Assembly (NCBI RefSeq): GCF_023554255.2
Contig: NZ_JAMJWD020000005.1
Location: 124,001-188,000 of the forward strand
DNA: 64,000 nt
Origin: Phyllobacterium sp. 21LDTY02-6
GTDB lineage: Bacteria > Pseudomonadota > Alphaproteobacteria > Rhizobiales > Rhizobiaceae
Direction: 5' to 3'
Positions within the stretch are counted from its first letter, which is position 1; every line of letters begins with the position of its first letter. Under the pieces are notes generated by a model, which worked only from the letters and a program-made list of their open reading frames with translations, searched no databases and was not told where the DNA came from. Both the position numbers and the translations under genes were made by a program. Shown piece after piece: positions 63,968-64,000 of the stretch.

Positions 63968-64000
63968 ATGACCGATACCCCCGCCGGGAACCAGCGTTTC
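63968..64000 (+). CDS. Start of next gene, truncated at window edge
   Basis: AGGAGAA lies directly before ATG 63968, giving only MTDTPAGNQRF before the edge. The spacing and gene order suggest a second molybdopterin-binding subunit, but eleven residues cannot show it. ATG 63962 is an alternative. Confidence 0.45.
   Translation, partial: MTDTPAGNQRF

Noticed and set aside
1-64000. CRISPR arrays, tRNA or rRNA genes, IS elements
   Set aside because: I saw no regularly spaced repeats, no tRNA-like cloverleaf sequence, and no transposase; a tool-based scan could still find a divergent one.

Overview
The window looks like an accessory catabolic region from an alphaproteobacterium of the order Rhizobiales (Rhizobium, Agrobacterium, Ochrobactrum, Mesorhizobium-like). 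The case rests on uniformly GC-rich codon use, three ABC import systems with clustered oxidoreductases, several LysR/IclR/Lrp regulators, and an absence of rRNA, tRNA or housekeeping genes. I saw no insertion sequence, phage gene or CRISPR array. The organism assignment is an inference.

Region A (183-14757) has a PuuR-like XRE-cupin repressor divergent from a class III aminotransferase, then a LysR regulator divergent from a nine-gene plus-strand operon. That operon encodes a Pot-type ABC importer (ATPase, binding protein, two permeases), a type II haloacid dehalogenase-like protein, a FAD amine-oxidase-like protein, a GMC dehydrogenase and an aldehyde dehydrogenase. A second FAD oxidoreductase and an Lrp/AsnC regulator follow, facing away from each other. 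The content fits import and stepwise oxidation of an amine or amino alcohol.

Region B (14777-32353) is a second, similar toolkit. It has a Dpp-type importer with a fused double ATPase, a class III aminotransferase, two paralogous GNAT proteins at its outer parts, and another HAD + FAD oxidoreductase pair. A minus-strand operon adds an ArgE-like deacetylase, a 2-hydroxyacid dehydrogenase, a cupin, an aldehyde dehydrogenase, a tartrate/malate dehydrogenase-like enzyme and a GabD-like dehydrogenase. Region C (32852-46178) is one long minus-strand operon with three unrelated amide-bond hydrolase families (NodB/PuuE-like deacetylase, penicillin acylase, M20 peptidase). It also carries a complete Dpp-type importer with an SDR gene inside it, a TauE-type permease and an Ldh-family dehydrogenase, and is controlled by a divergent IclR gene.

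Region D (46390-51873) holds exported oxidoreductase/hydrolase genes (Tat-type aldo/keto reductase and metallo-beta-lactamase fold protein) with a divergent LysR gene, then a second LysR gene divergent from a membrane fatty-acid-desaturase-family gene, and a 45-residue membrane peptide. Region E (52177-58954) is an HAE1-type RND efflux pump (MFP + transporter) with its OmpR/EnvZ-type two-component system. A 13-base sequence is shared by the upstream regions of the pump and the regulator. Region F (59080-64000) encodes an isoquinoline-1-oxidoreductase-like molybdenum hydroxylase with c-type cytochromes and a second iron-sulfur subunit, running off the right edge. Its large subunit has Gln where the family normally has the catalytic Glu.

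Regulation is well marked: candidate palindromic operators are visible in four divergent promoter regions (Lrp, IclR and two LysR), and a bidirectional terminator separates two convergent catabolic operons.
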